Positions 1 through 8,110 of a stretch of DNA of 64,000 nucleotides are shown here, in pieces (position 1 is the first letter of the stretch; every line of letters begins with the position of its first letter). The DNA comes from Fimbriimonadaceae bacterium (lineage in GTDB: Bacteria; Armatimonadota; Fimbriimonadia; Fimbriimonadales; Fimbriimonadaceae). The notes beneath the pieces were generated by a model. The model did not search any database. It had not been told where the DNA came from and worked only from the letters and a program-made list of their open reading frames with translations. The stretch is taken from the NCBI GenBank assembly GCA_019638775.1, contig JAHBTD010000003.1, forward strand, positions 1-64,000. Reading direction: 5' to 3'. A program made the position numbers and the translations under genes.

Positions 1-18
1 CCCCCCCCCCCCCCCCCC
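1..18. other. Poly-C run at window edge
   Basis: Eighteen consecutive C residues open the window. Nothing similar occurs elsewhere in the segment. It may be a contig-end or sequencing artefact, or a true homopolymer; the sequence alone cannot decide. Confidence 0.6.
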
Positions 19-108
19 GTATTTCCACCGTGTTTTTTGCAAGATGCAGATTTCGGAATGGATCTTGTCTGAAAGAAAAACGTTCGTAATTCTAAGGACT
101 GCCCTCCC

Positions 109-393
109 ATGATTCACGCATTTATCGCATTAGTTTCTATACAGTCGGCGGACGTGACCTACAAAGTCATGGACGTCGAGACGCGCACCGTTCGTGTCGC
201 CCGATACGGTACGCAACGTTCCGACACTCTCACGCTTGAGCGAAATGGTCAGACGATTACGATCAAGCTAACGAACATGACTGAGCGCTTTCAGGGTCGC
301 CGAAACACCTTCTCCGTGGGGGATTCGGTGAGCTATGATCGAGAGCTCAAGAGCGGTATGGTGATTGACCGCAATTCGCTTCGCAAGAGTTAG
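109..393 (+). CDS. Small hypothetical protein, possibly exported
   Basis: A 94-residue protein I do not recognise. The first 14 residues (MIHAFIALVSIQSA) are hydrophobic and could be a short signal peptide or membrane-lead segment. The rest is polar and rich in Thr, Arg and Val, with alternating hydrophobic and polar residues suggesting a small beta-sheet domain. It contains no Cys and no motif I can name. The gene is followed by a clear hairpin terminator shared with the converging gene to its right, which supports a real transcription unit ending here. Function unknown. Confidence 0.55.
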   Translation: MIHAFIALVSIQSADVTYKVMDVETRTVRVARYGTQRSDTLTLERNGQTITIKLTNMTERFQGRRNTFSVGDSVSYDRELKSGMVIDRNSLRKS

Positions 394-467
394 CGGTTAG
401 CAAAGCGCTAACAGCAGACAGTTATCGGCGATCTTTGCAATTCGTCGCTGGTGACTGCAAAAAATAG

Positions 468-505
468 AAGAGGCTGATGGAGATTCCGTCAGCCTCTTTG
501 TTTTG
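468..505. terminator. Bidirectional intrinsic terminator
   Basis: A perfect 10-bp stem, AAGAGGCTGA paired with TCAGCCTCTT, is followed by TTGTTTT on the plus strand and preceded by A-rich sequence that gives a T-rich tail on the minus strand. It lies between two convergent genes and probably serves both. Confidence 0.85.
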
Positions 506-529
506 GTGAGATCGGATTTCTGATTGAAG

Positions 530-1150
530 TTAGAACCTAAATCCGTATCCAACCCAAACAACGTATTGCGCCTTCGCGCCCTTTAGATTAGGCTGTCCGT
601 AGCTAGCGGTGAACGAGAATCCTTCAGGCAAGAACTTGATCGGGCCACTAACTCCGACCCATGACGAGCCATCACGCCCGGTGACGTGGTCCGCCATGAT
701 CGAATAGTCCTTGAAGATCGGGAAATCGACACCGAACATTCCGCGGCTATCGCCATCTTGCATCCACCCGAGATGGATGTTCGCGCAGCCTACGTCGGCG
801 CGGCCCACAAGATAGGATTGCGAGTAGGGCTTGCTGACGGCCATGTATCCACCAGAGAGGGCATATTTGCCGTTGTCTGAATCGAAAAGTTTAATCTTCA
901 TGTGAAGGCTGGTGCCGCCGTCGAAATCGTTCTCCCAGCCACATTCCACGCGATCGGCAAAGCCAAAGTTTCCAGCGTTGAAGCTTGGCCAGCGCCTGAT
1001 GCCGCGCTCTCCGGTGGCAAACCATTCGAGGGAGCACTCTCGATGCCCGAGCATATCGGCAATGGGCATCAGGTTCAGCCCTGTGGGACCCGCAAGGGTC
1101 GATGAGGCAGCACACATCAGTCCGCCTAAAACAAAGAATCTCATCCGCAT
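530..1150 (-). CDS. Exported protein, possible small outer-membrane barrel
   Basis: A 206-residue protein starting at MRMRFFVLGG. I chose this start because GGAG lies seven bases upstream and a signal peptide follows directly (hydrophobic residues 4-19, cleavage plausible after SSTLA). The open frame extends 30 residues further upstream, but that extension has no signal-peptide character. The mature part is rich in Gly and aromatic residues, with alternating patterns near the end. It finishes in GYGFRF, a C-terminal Phe typical of outer-membrane beta-barrels. The family is not recognised; barrel nature is inference from composition and the C-terminus. It converges on the small gene to the left across a shared terminator. 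Confidence 0.65.
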   Translation of the reverse strand: MRMRFFVLGGLMCAASSTLAGPTGLNLMPIADMLGHRECSLEWFATGERGIRRWPSFNAGNFGFADRVECGWENDFDGGTSLHMKIKLFDSDNGKYALSGGYMAVSKPYSQSYLVGRADVGCANIHLGWMQDGDSRGMFGVDFPIFKDYSIMADHVTGRDGSSWVGVSGPIKFLPEGFSFTASYGQPNLKGAKAQYVVWVGYGFRF

Positions 1151-1361
1151 TTGTGTTCTCCAGCTAAGGGCGCACCCTTGAGTGCGGATTTCAACTACGG
1201 CCTGCCCCAGCTTCGCCAAGCCCGAGACACGACAAATCATCCGCTTCTTGCTAAGTCATAGATTCCATGTCAGGAGCCGGGGTCTCCAGGTATTTCTTGC
1301 AGGTGAAGCAGTCACCGAGAATTCTTCGTGGGCTCGGGGCAATAATGGGTTGGGAGATTCA

Positions 1362-2492
1362 ATGAACTTATCGAACGAAAAGCTGACACTGTTAGGATCG
1401 AAATACTCTGGCTATTTGGAGGGTTCGCTTGTCGATGACCTGATGTCGGACTTCGGTATCAACTTCGCGGCGGGGCATTGGTGTGCGGGGGAGTTCTTCG
1501 ACCGCTTTTGCACTGTCGGCTACAACAGCAACGACCCCAGTTTCGTCGATGGTATTGTTCATCAGATTGAGCGGGTGGCCAAGGCCAGTATCAAGGGAAT
1601 TGAGTTTCACGAAGTCGTGTTTTTGGATAAGGCGGGGCAGCCGGATCGAGCCCAAATCGACGCGGTTCGGGGGGCGCTGACGAAGTATGGCGTGGTCCCT
1701 ACGAACATGAACATGAACACCTGGACGAACCCGAAATTTAAGTTCGGGGGCGTCACCCACCCCGATGCCGGCATTCGCAAAGAGGCTTTGGCGCAGATCC
1801 ACACGGGCGTCGAATTGGCGAAAGAGATTGGCTGTGTGAGTTGCAATCTTTGGCCAGGATCGGACGGTTGGGATTACCACTTTGAGGTGGATTACGGTCA
1901 GCGGCTGCGGTGGTACATCGATGCGAATACCGAGATCGCCGAGCATTGCGACCGCCTTGGGCTGAAGTTCGGCAACGAATCCAAGCAGAAGGAGCCCCGC
2001 GAGGGCAACATGATCATCAATACCGTCGCCAAGGCGGCCTGTGTGGCGGTCGAAGTGAACCGCAACCTTGGCAAGACGGTGATGGGTGTGGTGATCGACT
2101 ACGGGCACGAGCAGATGGTTGGCAACACCCCTGCCGATTCGCTTTATCTGCTCAAGACTCTTAATGTCCCCATCGCCAACTTTCACATCAACGGTGCAAA
2201 GTTCAACAGCAACGACGAGGACCGTATTGCGGGCACCGACGATATTTGGCGGCTCGTGGAGTTCTGCTATGCCGCCATCGACACCGGATACGACGGCTGG
2301 TTTGGAGAGGATCAGTTCACGTATCGGACCGAGCAAGTGGAGTCGATGATCCTCTCACGCGAGTTCTTTGCGAACTGTATGAAGAAGGCGTTGATGATCT
2401 ATGCAAAGCGGCCGGACTTGGTTGCCGCACAGAACACGGGCGACGCGGGCCGGGTGATCCAGGTTGTGAAGAAGATTATCTATAACGGGTGA
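1362..2492 (+). CDS. Xylose-isomerase-like TIM-barrel sugar isomerase
   Basis: A 376-residue protein of the xylose isomerase-like / AP-endonuclease-2 TIM-barrel superfamily. Start ATG 1362 has GGGAG five bases upstream; the 60 residues encoded ahead of it in the open frame look non-coding. Probable metal-binding acidic residues lie in IEFHEV, in GNESKQKEPREG near residue 204, in HINGAKFNSNDED near 274 and in GWFGEDQF near 313. These are the places where divalent-metal sugar isomerases carry Glu, Asp and His. The substrate cannot be read from the sequence; xylose, rhamnose or another aldose/ketose are all possible. It is monocistronic, and its stop codon TGA is the first part of a GAGTCGT heptamer tract. 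Confidence 0.8.
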   Translation: MNLSNEKLTLLGSKYSGYLEGSLVDDLMSDFGINFAAGHWCAGEFFDRFCTVGYNSNDPSFVDGIVHQIERVAKASIKGIEFHEVVFLDKAGQPDRAQIDAVRGALTKYGVVPTNMNMNTWTNPKFKFGGVTHPDAGIRKEALAQIHTGVELAKEIGCVSCNLWPGSDGWDYHFEVDYGQRLRWYIDANTEIAEHCDRLGLKFGNESKQKEPREGNMIINTVAKAACVAVEVNRNLGKTVMGVVIDYGHEQMVGNTPADSLYLLKTLNVPIANFHINGAKFNSNDEDRIAGTDDIWRLVEFCYAAIDTGYDGWFGEDQFTYRTEQVESMILSREFFANCMKKALMIYAKRPDLVAAQNTGDAGRVIQVVKKIIYNG

Positions 2493-2525
2493 GTCGTGAG
2501 TCGTGAGTAGTGAGTCGGGAGTGGT
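2491..2525. repeat. GAGTCGT heptamer tandem repeat
   Basis: Five tandem 7-nt units (GAGTCGT, GAGTCGT, GAGTAGT, GAGTCGG, GAGTGGT) directly after the sugar isomerase gene. The TGA stop codon overlaps the first unit. The complementary family CGACTCA occurs upstream of motB. Confidence 0.85.
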
Positions 2526-2623
2526 GCTTGAGACTGTACGGCGATCATTCTTGAATGCGGGCAAGGCAAAACGCTCGTTCAGTTCAGATAACGGTCAGTA
2601 CCCTTACAAAGTGAAGCAGAGCT

Positions 2624-2848
2624 CTAATCCCAGAGCCTCGCTGAGCCGTCACGCGGTCCCATTTCATTCCAGCTGCGGTCATCGATGTATTTCCAAACGA
2701 TGATAGCGATTCCAGGGATCGTGACGAGAAGCAACCAGGGCGAGACAAGGAAACTGAGCAAGAGGGCGACAACGATGAGCCCGATACCCATTTCGTATCG
2801 GCCTGTTCCGAGCCAACAAAGGAATTCAAAGAAGGCGAAAATCTCCAC
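2624..2848 (-). CDS. Small two-helix membrane protein
   Basis: A candidate 74-residue protein from a GTG start; an internal ATG would give 55 residues. It has one hydrophobic segment near residues 5-13 and a longer one (MGIGLIVVALLLSF then SPWLLLVTIPGIAIIVW) that could form a helical hairpin. A polar tail ends in ARLWD. Neither start has a strong ribosome-binding site. The open frame continues upstream another 75 residues, but those residues overlap the DUF433 promoter and look non-coding. The protein is not recognised. Its membrane character and position in an otherwise empty 520-base gap are the only support. Confidence 0.4.
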   Translation of the reverse strand: MEIFAFFEFLCWLGTGRYEMGIGLIVVALLLSFLVSPWLLLVTIPGIAIIVWKYIDDRSWNEMGPRDGSARLWD

Positions 2849-2999
2849 GCTTAAGCAACTTCTACGCAGGTTCGGAGCTCGGGTTGCGTGGACCCGTCTA
2901 AGGGTTGATGCAGGGATCACTTGACTCGAATTGAACCCAGACGCTGCCTTTCCTGACCTCTGTCCCAAGTTTTTGGTCGCACATTTAGGAAGACCGTCG

Positions 3000-3005
3000 T
3001 ATACT
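3000..3005 (+). promoter_or_regulatory. -10 box TATACT, probable leaderless start
   Basis: TATACT is followed by six bases and then the ATG of the DUF433 gene. That places the expected transcription start on the start codon itself and matches similar arrangements elsewhere in the window. Confidence 0.6.
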
Positions 3006-3011
3006 GTGTGC

Positions 3012-3230
3012 ATGGCTTCGCCCGTAAAGATTGATCCGGAGATTCTCGCAGGTACCCCGGTCTTCTGGGACACGAAGGTACCGGTTCAAGCGTTGCTTGC
3101 CTATATTGAAGGTGGGGAAACGCTGGATGAGTTTTTGGTGGACTTCCCGTCGGTTAGCCGTGAAACGGCGATCACGTTTTTAGAATCCGCCAAAGCAGCG
3201 CTCGTCGAGAAGAGCTTGCAACTGGCTTGA
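3012..3230 (+). CDS. DUF433 family protein (antitoxin-like), orphan
   Basis: A 72-residue DUF433 protein. The family pattern is clear: D-P-E-I-L-A-G-T-P-V near the start, V-x-x-L-L-A-Y-I-E-G-G-E-T near residue 30, then L-x-x-F-x-x-D-F-P-x-V as part of a small helix-turn-helix-like fold. DUF433 proteins usually precede a PIN-like DUF5615 nuclease and are taken as its antitoxin. Here no such partner follows: the next gene, 91 bases on, is an acetyltransferase. The gene therefore looks like an orphan antitoxin or a regulator with another role. ATG 3012 sits six bases after TATACT, so the mRNA is probably leaderless, which rules out the longer frame starting upstream. Confidence 0.8.
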   Translation: MASPVKIDPEILAGTPVFWDTKVPVQALLAYIEGGETLDEFLVDFPSVSRETAITFLESAKAALVEKSLQLA

Positions 3231-3320
3231 TTTTCTGTTACCTGTCTGTTCCTTGTGATATCTGAAGTCGGATATCCCAGTCTCCGGTAACAACTGCCAC
3301 GGGGCTTTACCTATTTTCCT

Positions 3321-3890
3321 ATGATCATTGCTGAAACGCACCGTCTTATCATTCGGCCCTGGACGCTTGACGATACTGCTGATGCTTATGAGGTGTACCG
3401 GCATGATGAGGTTACTCGCTGGCTCAACGCACAACCTATGGCAAGCATCGAAGCTCAGCGAGAGGCTTTGCAAACTCGGATTCACCTGTTTAAGGAGACC
3501 TACAACTGGGAATACGGCTTCTATGCCCTTGAATTGAAGAGCACTCAGAGGGTGATCGGCGCGGCGATCTTGAAGCCCTTGCCCGACGATGAGCGGGTCG
3601 AAATAGGGTGGCATCTCGGCCCCGAGCACTGGGGCAAAGGCTACGCTACGGAATCGGCGCGGGCGCTGCTTGCGTATGGTTTCGTGAAGCGAGACCTCAA
3701 AACAATCTACGCGATCACTCTTCCCGAGAATACACGCTCGCAAGCGGTTTGTCGGCGACTGGGAATGGAGGACATCGGACTCACCGAACGTTATCACGGT
3801 CTGGTGTTGAAGCTCTATTCTCTAACGCGGGAAGATTGGGATGCGGATACGCGGTCAAGCCTGCCGAACGAATTTTATCAGCCCATGTAG
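3321..3890 (+). CDS. GNAT N-acetyltransferase, RimJ/RimL type
   Basis: A 189-residue acetyltransferase of the RimJ/RimL-like GNAT family. It opens with ETHRLIIRPW (the typical T-x-R-L-x-L-R strand). It has ERVEIGWHLGPEHWGKGYATESARALLAYGF in the acetyl-CoA binding region (Q/R-x-x-G-x-G/A here as WGKGYA), and ENTRSQAVCRRLGM near residue 140, the usual N-x-x-S-x-x-V-x-x-K/R-L-G-M. The acceptor is unknown; such proteins acetylate protein N-termini, aminoglycosides or small amines. The CHMI-like gene starts 14 bases after its stop, so the two are probably co-transcribed. Confidence 0.9.
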   Translation: MIIAETHRLIIRPWTLDDTADAYEVYRHDEVTRWLNAQPMASIEAQREALQTRIHLFKETYNWEYGFYALELKSTQRVIGAAILKPLPDDERVEIGWHLGPEHWGKGYATESARALLAYGFVKRDLKTIYAITLPENTRSQAVCRRLGMEDIGLTERYHGLVLKLYSLTREDWDADTRSSLPNEFYQPM

Positions 3891-3904
3891 GGCGATGGGA
3901 ATCT

Positions 3905-4255
3905 ATGCCGCACATTCACCTTATGACCAGCGCGAACCTTGTGGAGAACGTCGATGTACCAGATATTCTGCGGTATCTCGTTGAAACGTTGTGTGGGCAG
4001 GACACGATTCAATCGGCCTCGGTCAAGGCTTATCACAGCATGTTTACCGCTTGGGAGATGGGTGAAGGAGCCGCGCATGGCTTCGCCCATTGTCAGGTCA
4101 GCATCTTGGCGGGGAGACCAGAGTCGACAAAAACTGCGATTGCAGACGCGATGTGGGCCACGCTTCGGGACGCGTTTGCACACTCGGTTGAAGGGCAAGA
4201 GGCCAACCTAACGCTTGAGGTTAGGGAGATGGAGATGCGAACATATCGGAAGTGA
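3905..4255 (+). CDS. 5-carboxymethyl-2-hydroxymuconate isomerase family protein
   Basis: A 116-residue protein of the CHMI (HpaF/HpcD) branch of the tautomerase superfamily. It starts MPHIHL, giving the N-terminal Pro2 that acts as catalytic base in this superfamily after Met removal. Its length and the central pattern VKAYHSMFTAWEMG and HGFAHCQVSILAGR match CHMI (in E. coli, a conserved W-x-M-G/A-D-G then F-V/A-H). No other homoprotocatechuate pathway genes lie nearby, so it may act on another keto-enol substrate. The start is fixed by GGGA upstream of ATG 3905 and by the need for Pro2; the open frame upstream overlaps the acetyltransferase in another phase and is not coding. Confidence 0.75.
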   Translation: MPHIHLMTSANLVENVDVPDILRYLVETLCGQDTIQSASVKAYHSMFTAWEMGEGAAHGFAHCQVSILAGRPESTKTAIADAMWATLRDAFAHSVEGQEANLTLEVREMEMRTYRK

Positions 4256-4281
4256 GCGACAGGTTGTGAGTGGTGAGTCGC
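4254..4281. repeat. Degenerate GAGTCGT-type heptamers
   Basis: Four 7-nt units (GAGCGAC, AGGTTGT, GAGTGGT, GAGTCGC) beginning inside the TGA stop of the CHMI-like gene. It is a diverged copy of the family seen at 2491. Confidence 0.5.
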
Positions 4282-4435
4282 TAGGCACGATTGCATGGTC
4301 TGAAATCGCTCTCAACCTCTTTCAGGAATCTTCAGAGATCGCATCACTTGATCCCAGTTCATCACCCATCGCGAAACACGACTCACTCCCATCAACTTTC
4401 CCCTAATTTTTACGGGCACATAACCGAAACCTAAA

Positions 4436-6361
4436 GTGATGGTCGAGCTTTTGTGTCGCCTGCTGGGAGCGTGGTTTCTCGCTGGCTTGTCTTATGCGTA
4501 CGAAGTACCTCCTTTCGAGGGCGCTTGGAAGACGCTATTGTTCTTCGGCGCGTATTCGATTTTCGGGTATCTGCTTGAGCGTCGCAAGTTCAAAAACGCA
4601 GGCGTAGCCGGGATTTTCGCCGTTGCCGATGCCTTCTGCATAGCGCATCTTCTTGGCGTTGCCGGATACCTCGATCAGGCCGGCTTTCTCGTTTTAGCTC
4701 CACTTGTTTATGCGGCGGCTAAGTACGGCTCGCTTCCCACCGCAATGGCGCCGCTTTGTGCGGGCAGCCTGCTGCTGATGGACAACATTTTTCGCAACGC
4801 AAAAGCCCCCACTCCCATGCTGCTTGTGCAGGTGATTGGTGTGATGGCGGTCGGGGTGATGGCGAATCATCGGCGGATCATCGTTACGACGACCCGGCAG
4901 CTTATCCAAGAGGAGATTCAGCCACTTGCCGGAATTGAGCCTGAAGCGTACATGGAACTGCGCGAAAGCTTCCGGAAGCTACGCGATCTCTATCGTGATC
5001 TTGAGTTTAAGAGCCGCCGTGACCGACTTTCGATGCAGCTCTTTGAGGCTTCGCTTGGCGAAGGCGAGAATTTCTTCCGCAATCTTTCTGCCCAGATTCA
5101 AGAGACGACCGGGGCTGAGAGCGCGAACATCTATACACTGGCCCAGTTTGCAAACCACCTCGTCGTTCAGGCCTCTGCTGGAGAGGTTCCTGCGACTCTG
5201 CAAGATGCCTCGCTTAACGTCAACCTCAAGCAGGCTCCCTCCTCGATTCTCGCCGATGCTGAAGAGGCTCTCTCGGCGATCTCGGAGGAGAACCGCTCCA
5301 CGTTTGCAAATGTTTTGCTTCGTGATAGCGGACGTGTGATCGGCATGCTCACTCTACGGCACTCCAATGCAGCGCAGCTCGATGAAGCACGGGTTATTGG
5401 CAGCGAGATTGAGGCTATCACAGTTAGGCTCATCAAGGACGAACAGGAGCGGCAGGTTGTACGGCGGCGAGTCAAGCAGGCCGAGCTTTTGTACGATATT
5501 TCGATCACGGCTGCGGGGGCGGAGACAGCGAATAGCCTCGGTGCGCGCGTTCTGCGCGAGATGGCCCCGATGTTCGATGTCGATCACCTGGGAATCAGTT
5601 GGCTTGACGGTGAGGAGGCGATCTTGGCTGCTCAGCACGGAAAGCCTGCTCGTGTGCTGGACATTATGAGTTTTGCGGGAGGACCCGGACTAGCGGGATG
5701 GCTGAACACAGAGGCTCCTGAGTTGATCCTCTTTGATACCGGCGACGATGCACGCTGTTCTTCGAAAGAGGCGCTCAAGATGCGCATCGGCAGTTTTGCG
5801 CTGATCCCGATCTCCTTTGACGATAAACCCTATGGCTATCTCACCGCCGCGACTCATCGCGTTGGGGGAGTGGACATTAAAGAGGTTGAGTCCTTGCGGA
5901 TGATCGCAGCAGAGATGGGCCAAGCGCTTGCTCGACTCCTACAGCTTGAGTCGGGCGCTACTGGTATGGCGACACCCGGCGAGTTTCAGCGAATTGTTGC
6001 AGCTTCGGGGAACGGTTGCATGGTTTATTTGCAGCCGTTGAAAGTCGAGCAGATGATCGAAACCTTCGGCAAGCCGATGTTTGAGAACGCTCTGCGCACC
6101 TATGCACGACGATTGCGAGCGAAGCTCCCTATTGGTGGAGCGGCTTGTCGGCGGGCCGAGGGTGACTTTGTTGTCTTTCTGCGTGACGTGGACGACAAGG
6201 CGGCGCGAAGCTGGGCAAATGAAGTGGCGGCAATGGCCTCTTTTATCGGTATCACGCTTCCCGATCATAAAACGCGCGTTCCGCTTGCGATGCGCAGTAA
6301 GGTTGCGTTGATCGGTTCGGTGGCAGCGACAACGGACGAATCGGAGCAGTTGATCGCCTAG
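4436..6361 (+). CDS. Membrane sensor: TM bundle, two GAF domains, degenerate GGDEF
   Basis: A 641-residue protein (GTG at 4436, or ATG one codon later). Residues 5-150 hold about five hydrophobic helices, like the sensor region of membrane GGDEF and histidine-kinase proteins. A helical linker (160-200) leads into two GAF-like domains, about 205-330 and 350-500. The last 120 residues resemble a GGDEF domain, but the catalytic GGDEF position reads EGDF within CRRAEGDFVVFL, and the end is short. It therefore probably lacks diguanylate cyclase activity and may act as a c-di-GMP/GTP-binding or scaffold output. It is monocistronic and converges on the phosphatase gene. GAF assignments rest on size, hydrophobic pattern and position. 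Confidence 0.7.
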   Translation: MMVELLCRLLGAWFLAGLSYAYEVPPFEGAWKTLLFFGAYSIFGYLLERRKFKNAGVAGIFAVADAFCIAHLLGVAGYLDQAGFLVLAPLVYAAAKYGSLPTAMAPLCAGSLLLMDNIFRNAKAPTPMLLVQVIGVMAVGVMANHRRIIVTTTRQLIQEEIQPLAGIEPEAYMELRESFRKLRDLYRDLEFKSRRDRLSMQLFEASLGEGENFFRNLSAQIQETTGAESANIYTLAQFANHLVVQASAGEVPATLQDASLNVNLKQAPSSILADAEEALSAISEENRSTFANVLLRDSGRVIGMLTLRHSNAAQLDEARVIGSEIEAITVRLIKDEQERQVVRRRVKQAELLYDISITAAGAETANSLGARVLREMAPMFDVDHLGISWLDGEEAILAAQHGKPARVLDIMSFAGGPGLAGWLNTEAPELILFDTGDDARCSSKEALKMRIGSFALIPISFDDKPYGYLTAATHRVGGVDIKEVESLRMIAAEMGQALARLLQLESGATGMATPGEFQRIVAASGNGCMVYLQPLKVEQMIETFGKPMFENALRTYARRLRAKLPIGGAACRRAEGDFVVFLRDVDDKAARSWANEVAAMASFIGITLPDHKTRVPLAMRSKVALIGSVAATTDESEQLIA

Positions 6362-6390
6362 CGGTCAATGTTCATTCCACGCCTCATCCC

Positions 6391-7917
6391 TTAAAGGTGA
6401 TAGCCGGATTCCTCTTCGTCATCGGAAGCGTAAAGCTCAATCCACTCTTCGGGAATCTTGGAGCCGCCTTTTTCCCGAGCCTTCATTGCTTCTTCAAAGG
6501 TCATCTGACGGGGGTTCTCCCACTTCAAATCCTTGGAAGCCAGCATATAGTTGAAGTAATCGACATTGTCGCACAGTCCAGCAAACTGCTCCATTCCCGG
6601 GCCGTAGGCCGTTGTGATGACGTACTCATTGGTGTGGTTTAGGCAGGTCCACCCGGTCTTTGAGTAGTTTCCGATGACCATTCCCAGTGTTGCGTTCAAT
6701 CCCCGCATGAAGATTGACCCCCCGAAGGGGGATTTGCCGTCGGTGGCGTCTGCGATCAACTGTGCGTCCTCGGTCGACATTTTCAGACCGAGCTTGCTTT
6801 CCATAACATCCTTTACATGCGATGCCTTTGCTTTTGAGCCGAGGGCGGAGCTGAGGGGGCCGTAGCTGCACTTCATGCCAAGCAGGGTACGAAGACCGCC
6901 AGTGGAATCGAAGTATTCGTCGCCCGAGCCGTTAAGGTTTATTCCGCCAGTCGCGTGGTCAGCGGTGATGACGACCAGTGTTTCGCCGTCGGCCTGAGCG
7001 AATTCTATAGCGACCTTGACGGCTTCTTCAAAGGCGAGTTGATCATAGATCGCACCGGCGAGATCGTTTCCGTGGCACGCATGGTCGATGCGTGCCCCTT
7101 CGATCTGAAGCAGAAATCCGTTTGAGCCCCCCTTCAGATTGTCGATGGCGGTCATTGCCATTTCAGCAAGGGTGGGTGTGACGCGGGATATCTCTTCGCT
7201 GTTCATGGCATCCACCGAGTACGGGACATGACTGTCGTTAAAGATTCCGAGAATCTTGCCTGCTTTTAGACCCTTAAGCTCGTCGCTTGTCTTGACCACC
7301 TTATAGCCCGCAGATGCGTACTTGGCGTACAGGTCCATCTTGTCCTTTCGTTTGGCGGGGTTGAAGAACTTGTCGCCGCCGCCCATGAGAACGTCCAGCT
7401 TATTGTCAAGATACAGCTCAGCAATCTTCCCTTCGAGCCCTCGGCTTTCGATGGCGACACCGAATCCAGCCGGAGTCGCGTGGGTGATTGTTGCTGTGGT
7501 GACTAAGCCGGTGCGAACGCCTGCCTCGTGCATGATGTCGGCGATGGGTCGCAGCTTGGTGCCGTCCGGATACATGTTGACCTGGGCGTTCCAAATCCTC
7601 CTGCCCGACCCCCACGTGGAACTTGCCGCAGAGGAATCGGTGACCAGCGAGCTTAGCGAGCGGGTGTCTTGGAGGCCGTTGACGACGAAATCCTGGCGCA
7701 TCAACCAGCTCCAATAGCTGGCGCTTCCGTTCATCATTTCCGAAAGTTGGGTTGCCATGGTTGGCACACTCGCAGCCATGCCGTCGGAAACGCAAAAGAT
7801 GATGTTCTTGGCCTTTTTGCCGGGCCTCTGTGCATGGGCAAGTTTTGGGATGCCTAGGAGGCTTCCGGCGAATCCGGCAGAACCAGCAGCGAGCAGATTT
7901 CGGCGTGAAAGTTTCAT
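6391..7917 (-). CDS. phoA: Tat-exported alkaline phosphatase
   Basis: A 508-residue alkaline phosphatase of the PhoA superfamily. The N-terminus MKLSRRNLLAAGSAGFAG is a twin-arginine signal ending near AHA at residue 29. Conserved elements: VSDGM with metal-binding Asp45; VTDSSAASS with D94-S95, the phosphorylated serine; IEGARIDHACHGND for further zinc ligands; TADHATGG; and a final HTNEYV histidine. All match the E. coli enzyme in order. It hydrolyses phosphomonoesters in the cell envelope, usually under phosphate limitation. No pho box or PhoR/PhoB genes are seen nearby. It converges with the GAF sensor gene, with only 29 bases between stops. Confidence 0.93.
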   Translation of the reverse strand: MKLSRRNLLAAGSAGFAGSLLGIPKLAHAQRPGKKAKNIIFCVSDGMAASVPTMATQLSEMMNGSASYWSWLMRQDFVVNGLQDTRSLSSLVTDSSAASSTWGSGRRIWNAQVNMYPDGTKLRPIADIMHEAGVRTGLVTTATITHATPAGFGVAIESRGLEGKIAELYLDNKLDVLMGGGDKFFNPAKRKDKMDLYAKYASAGYKVVKTSDELKGLKAGKILGIFNDSHVPYSVDAMNSEEISRVTPTLAEMAMTAIDNLKGGSNGFLLQIEGARIDHACHGNDLAGAIYDQLAFEEAVKVAIEFAQADGETLVVITADHATGGINLNGSGDEYFDSTGGLRTLLGMKCSYGPLSSALGSKAKASHVKDVMESKLGLKMSTEDAQLIADATDGKSPFGGSIFMRGLNATLGMVIGNYSKTGWTCLNHTNEYVITTAYGPGMEQFAGLCDNVDYFNYMLASKDLKWENPRQMTFEEAMKAREKGGSKIPEEWIELYASDDEEESGYHL

Positions 7918-8110
7918 GGCGTCGCTTTCATTTTACGCTCCTCTGACGCTCTTAAACCGGTGTTAACGAAGTCTTAGCAGAAGTCATGACTTGGCAGACC
8001 GTGCCGTTTCGTTACAGGGTTTGATCTTTCGCTCGCTTTCGATTTGACGTCGGATTGAGCCTGCCGCAGGGGTAATCTGCCTGTCATTGACTATACAGTC
8101 GAGGCTAACC

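Noticed and set aside
1-18. Poly-C start as a biological element
   Set aside because: It is at the very edge of the window with no flanking context, so an artefact is equally likely and no function is claimed.
1392-2336. Long minus-strand ORF antisense to the sugar isomerase gene
   Set aside because: It mirrors a strong coding gene on the other strand in a GC-rich genome, has no ribosome-binding site and a low-complexity, His/Val-rich composition.
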